Source: Athripsodes cinereus (Eukaryota; Arthropoda; Insecta; Trichoptera; Leptoceridae). Taken from it: 64,000 bases of DNA. The position numbers and the translations under genes were made by a program. Below are positions 63,860 to 64,000 of the stretch, piece by piece. A model generated the notes under the pieces. It ran no database searches, had not been told where the DNA came from, and was given only the letters and a program-made list of their open reading frames with translations. The DNA is taken from positions 3,224,001 to 3,288,000 of the forward strand of contig OX388322.1 of the NCBI GenBank assembly GCA_947579605.1. Direction: 5' to 3'. Positions within the stretch are counted from its first letter, which is position 1. Each line of letters opens with the position of its first letter.

Positions 63860-63945
63860 CACAATTGATTTTAGTTTTACTTAATATTTAATTGAATAGT
63901 GACCTGGTTTCGTTCCACTTATAAAGTCTTTGTCAAACTTATTTT
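63860..63945 (-). mobile_element. Half-copy of the 22.4 kb palindromic element
   Basis: CACAATTGATTTTAG onward follows the left arm of 22399-22574, including 'gtgacctggtttcg' and, on the minus strand, TTGACAA before an ACTTTATAAGT hairpin. A five-base insertion lies next to the GAAA. There is no inverted partner before the window ends. Confidence 0.7.
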
Positions 63946-64000
63946 CTGATTCTGCTCAAAGACCTTAATGCAGCATGCCAACTTAATGCTTCTAAGAAGT

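Overview
This is a eukaryotic, AT-rich window that reads as an insect genome, most likely a lepidopteran (moth or butterfly). The basis is intron/exon structure with GT-AG borders, insect-type protein families, abundant short retrotransposon copies, a lepidopteran-style LINE tail (the 'agatcgc...gcgataa...ctcgcc' module followed by AATAAA), a Helitron end, and many MITEs. The species cannot be named from sequence alone.

Layout. Three protein genes are supported. (1) The 5' half of RBM25, a splicing regulator with an RRM, lies on the minus strand: five exons between 1457 and 4044, with the remaining 3' exons outside the left edge. (2) A compact two-exon C2H2 zinc-finger gene with eight fingers lies on the minus strand (5498-6599). 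(3) An off-track/PTK7-like immunoglobulin-domain receptor lies on the plus strand. Its signal-peptide exon is at 8732-8786, its first Ig domain is at 15564-16040, and its second Ig domain is at 62872-63747. It continues past the right edge. All exon phases agree across every junction. The third intron is about 46.8 kb and fills most of the window, so nearly everything from 16 to 62.9 kb is intronic repeat DNA.

Repeat landscape. Two very abundant short retroelement families, called here A and B, share a 3' end module ('ctaccccactt(gt)ggga...'). There is also a tRNA-derived SINE family with visible A and B boxes, C-terminal fragments of three LINEs, one Helitron, one pogo/Tigger-like element with a helix-turn-helix remnant, and several hAT-type and PIF/Harbinger-type MITEs, many with intact target duplications. 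An 11 kb LTR element (42247-53305) has two apparently identical 2.5 kb LTRs and a non-coding interior. A 2.6 kb hAT-like transposon with a broken transposase is nested in that interior.

Most interesting signal. Several small elements carry hammerhead-ribozyme-like cores. Those at 10458-10500 and 29025-29073 (both minus strand) have the canonical CTGATGA...GAAA core. A palindromic element at 22399-22574, its half-copy at 63860, and a 49-bp amplified array at 41240-41786 instead carry a TTGACAA core. That core is the paired C3-to-U / G8-to-A change that keeps the core 3-8 base pair of the hammerhead fold. Stem II, the GAAA and a short stem III with a small loop are kept. This looks like a hammerhead-derived retroelement lineage with a covarying catalytic core and deserves a direct test.

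Two GC-rich patches inside the giant intron (20600-20820 and 25960-26165) are possible alternative promoters or first exons. Everything else between features is AT-rich intronic or intergenic DNA in which no gene was recognised.
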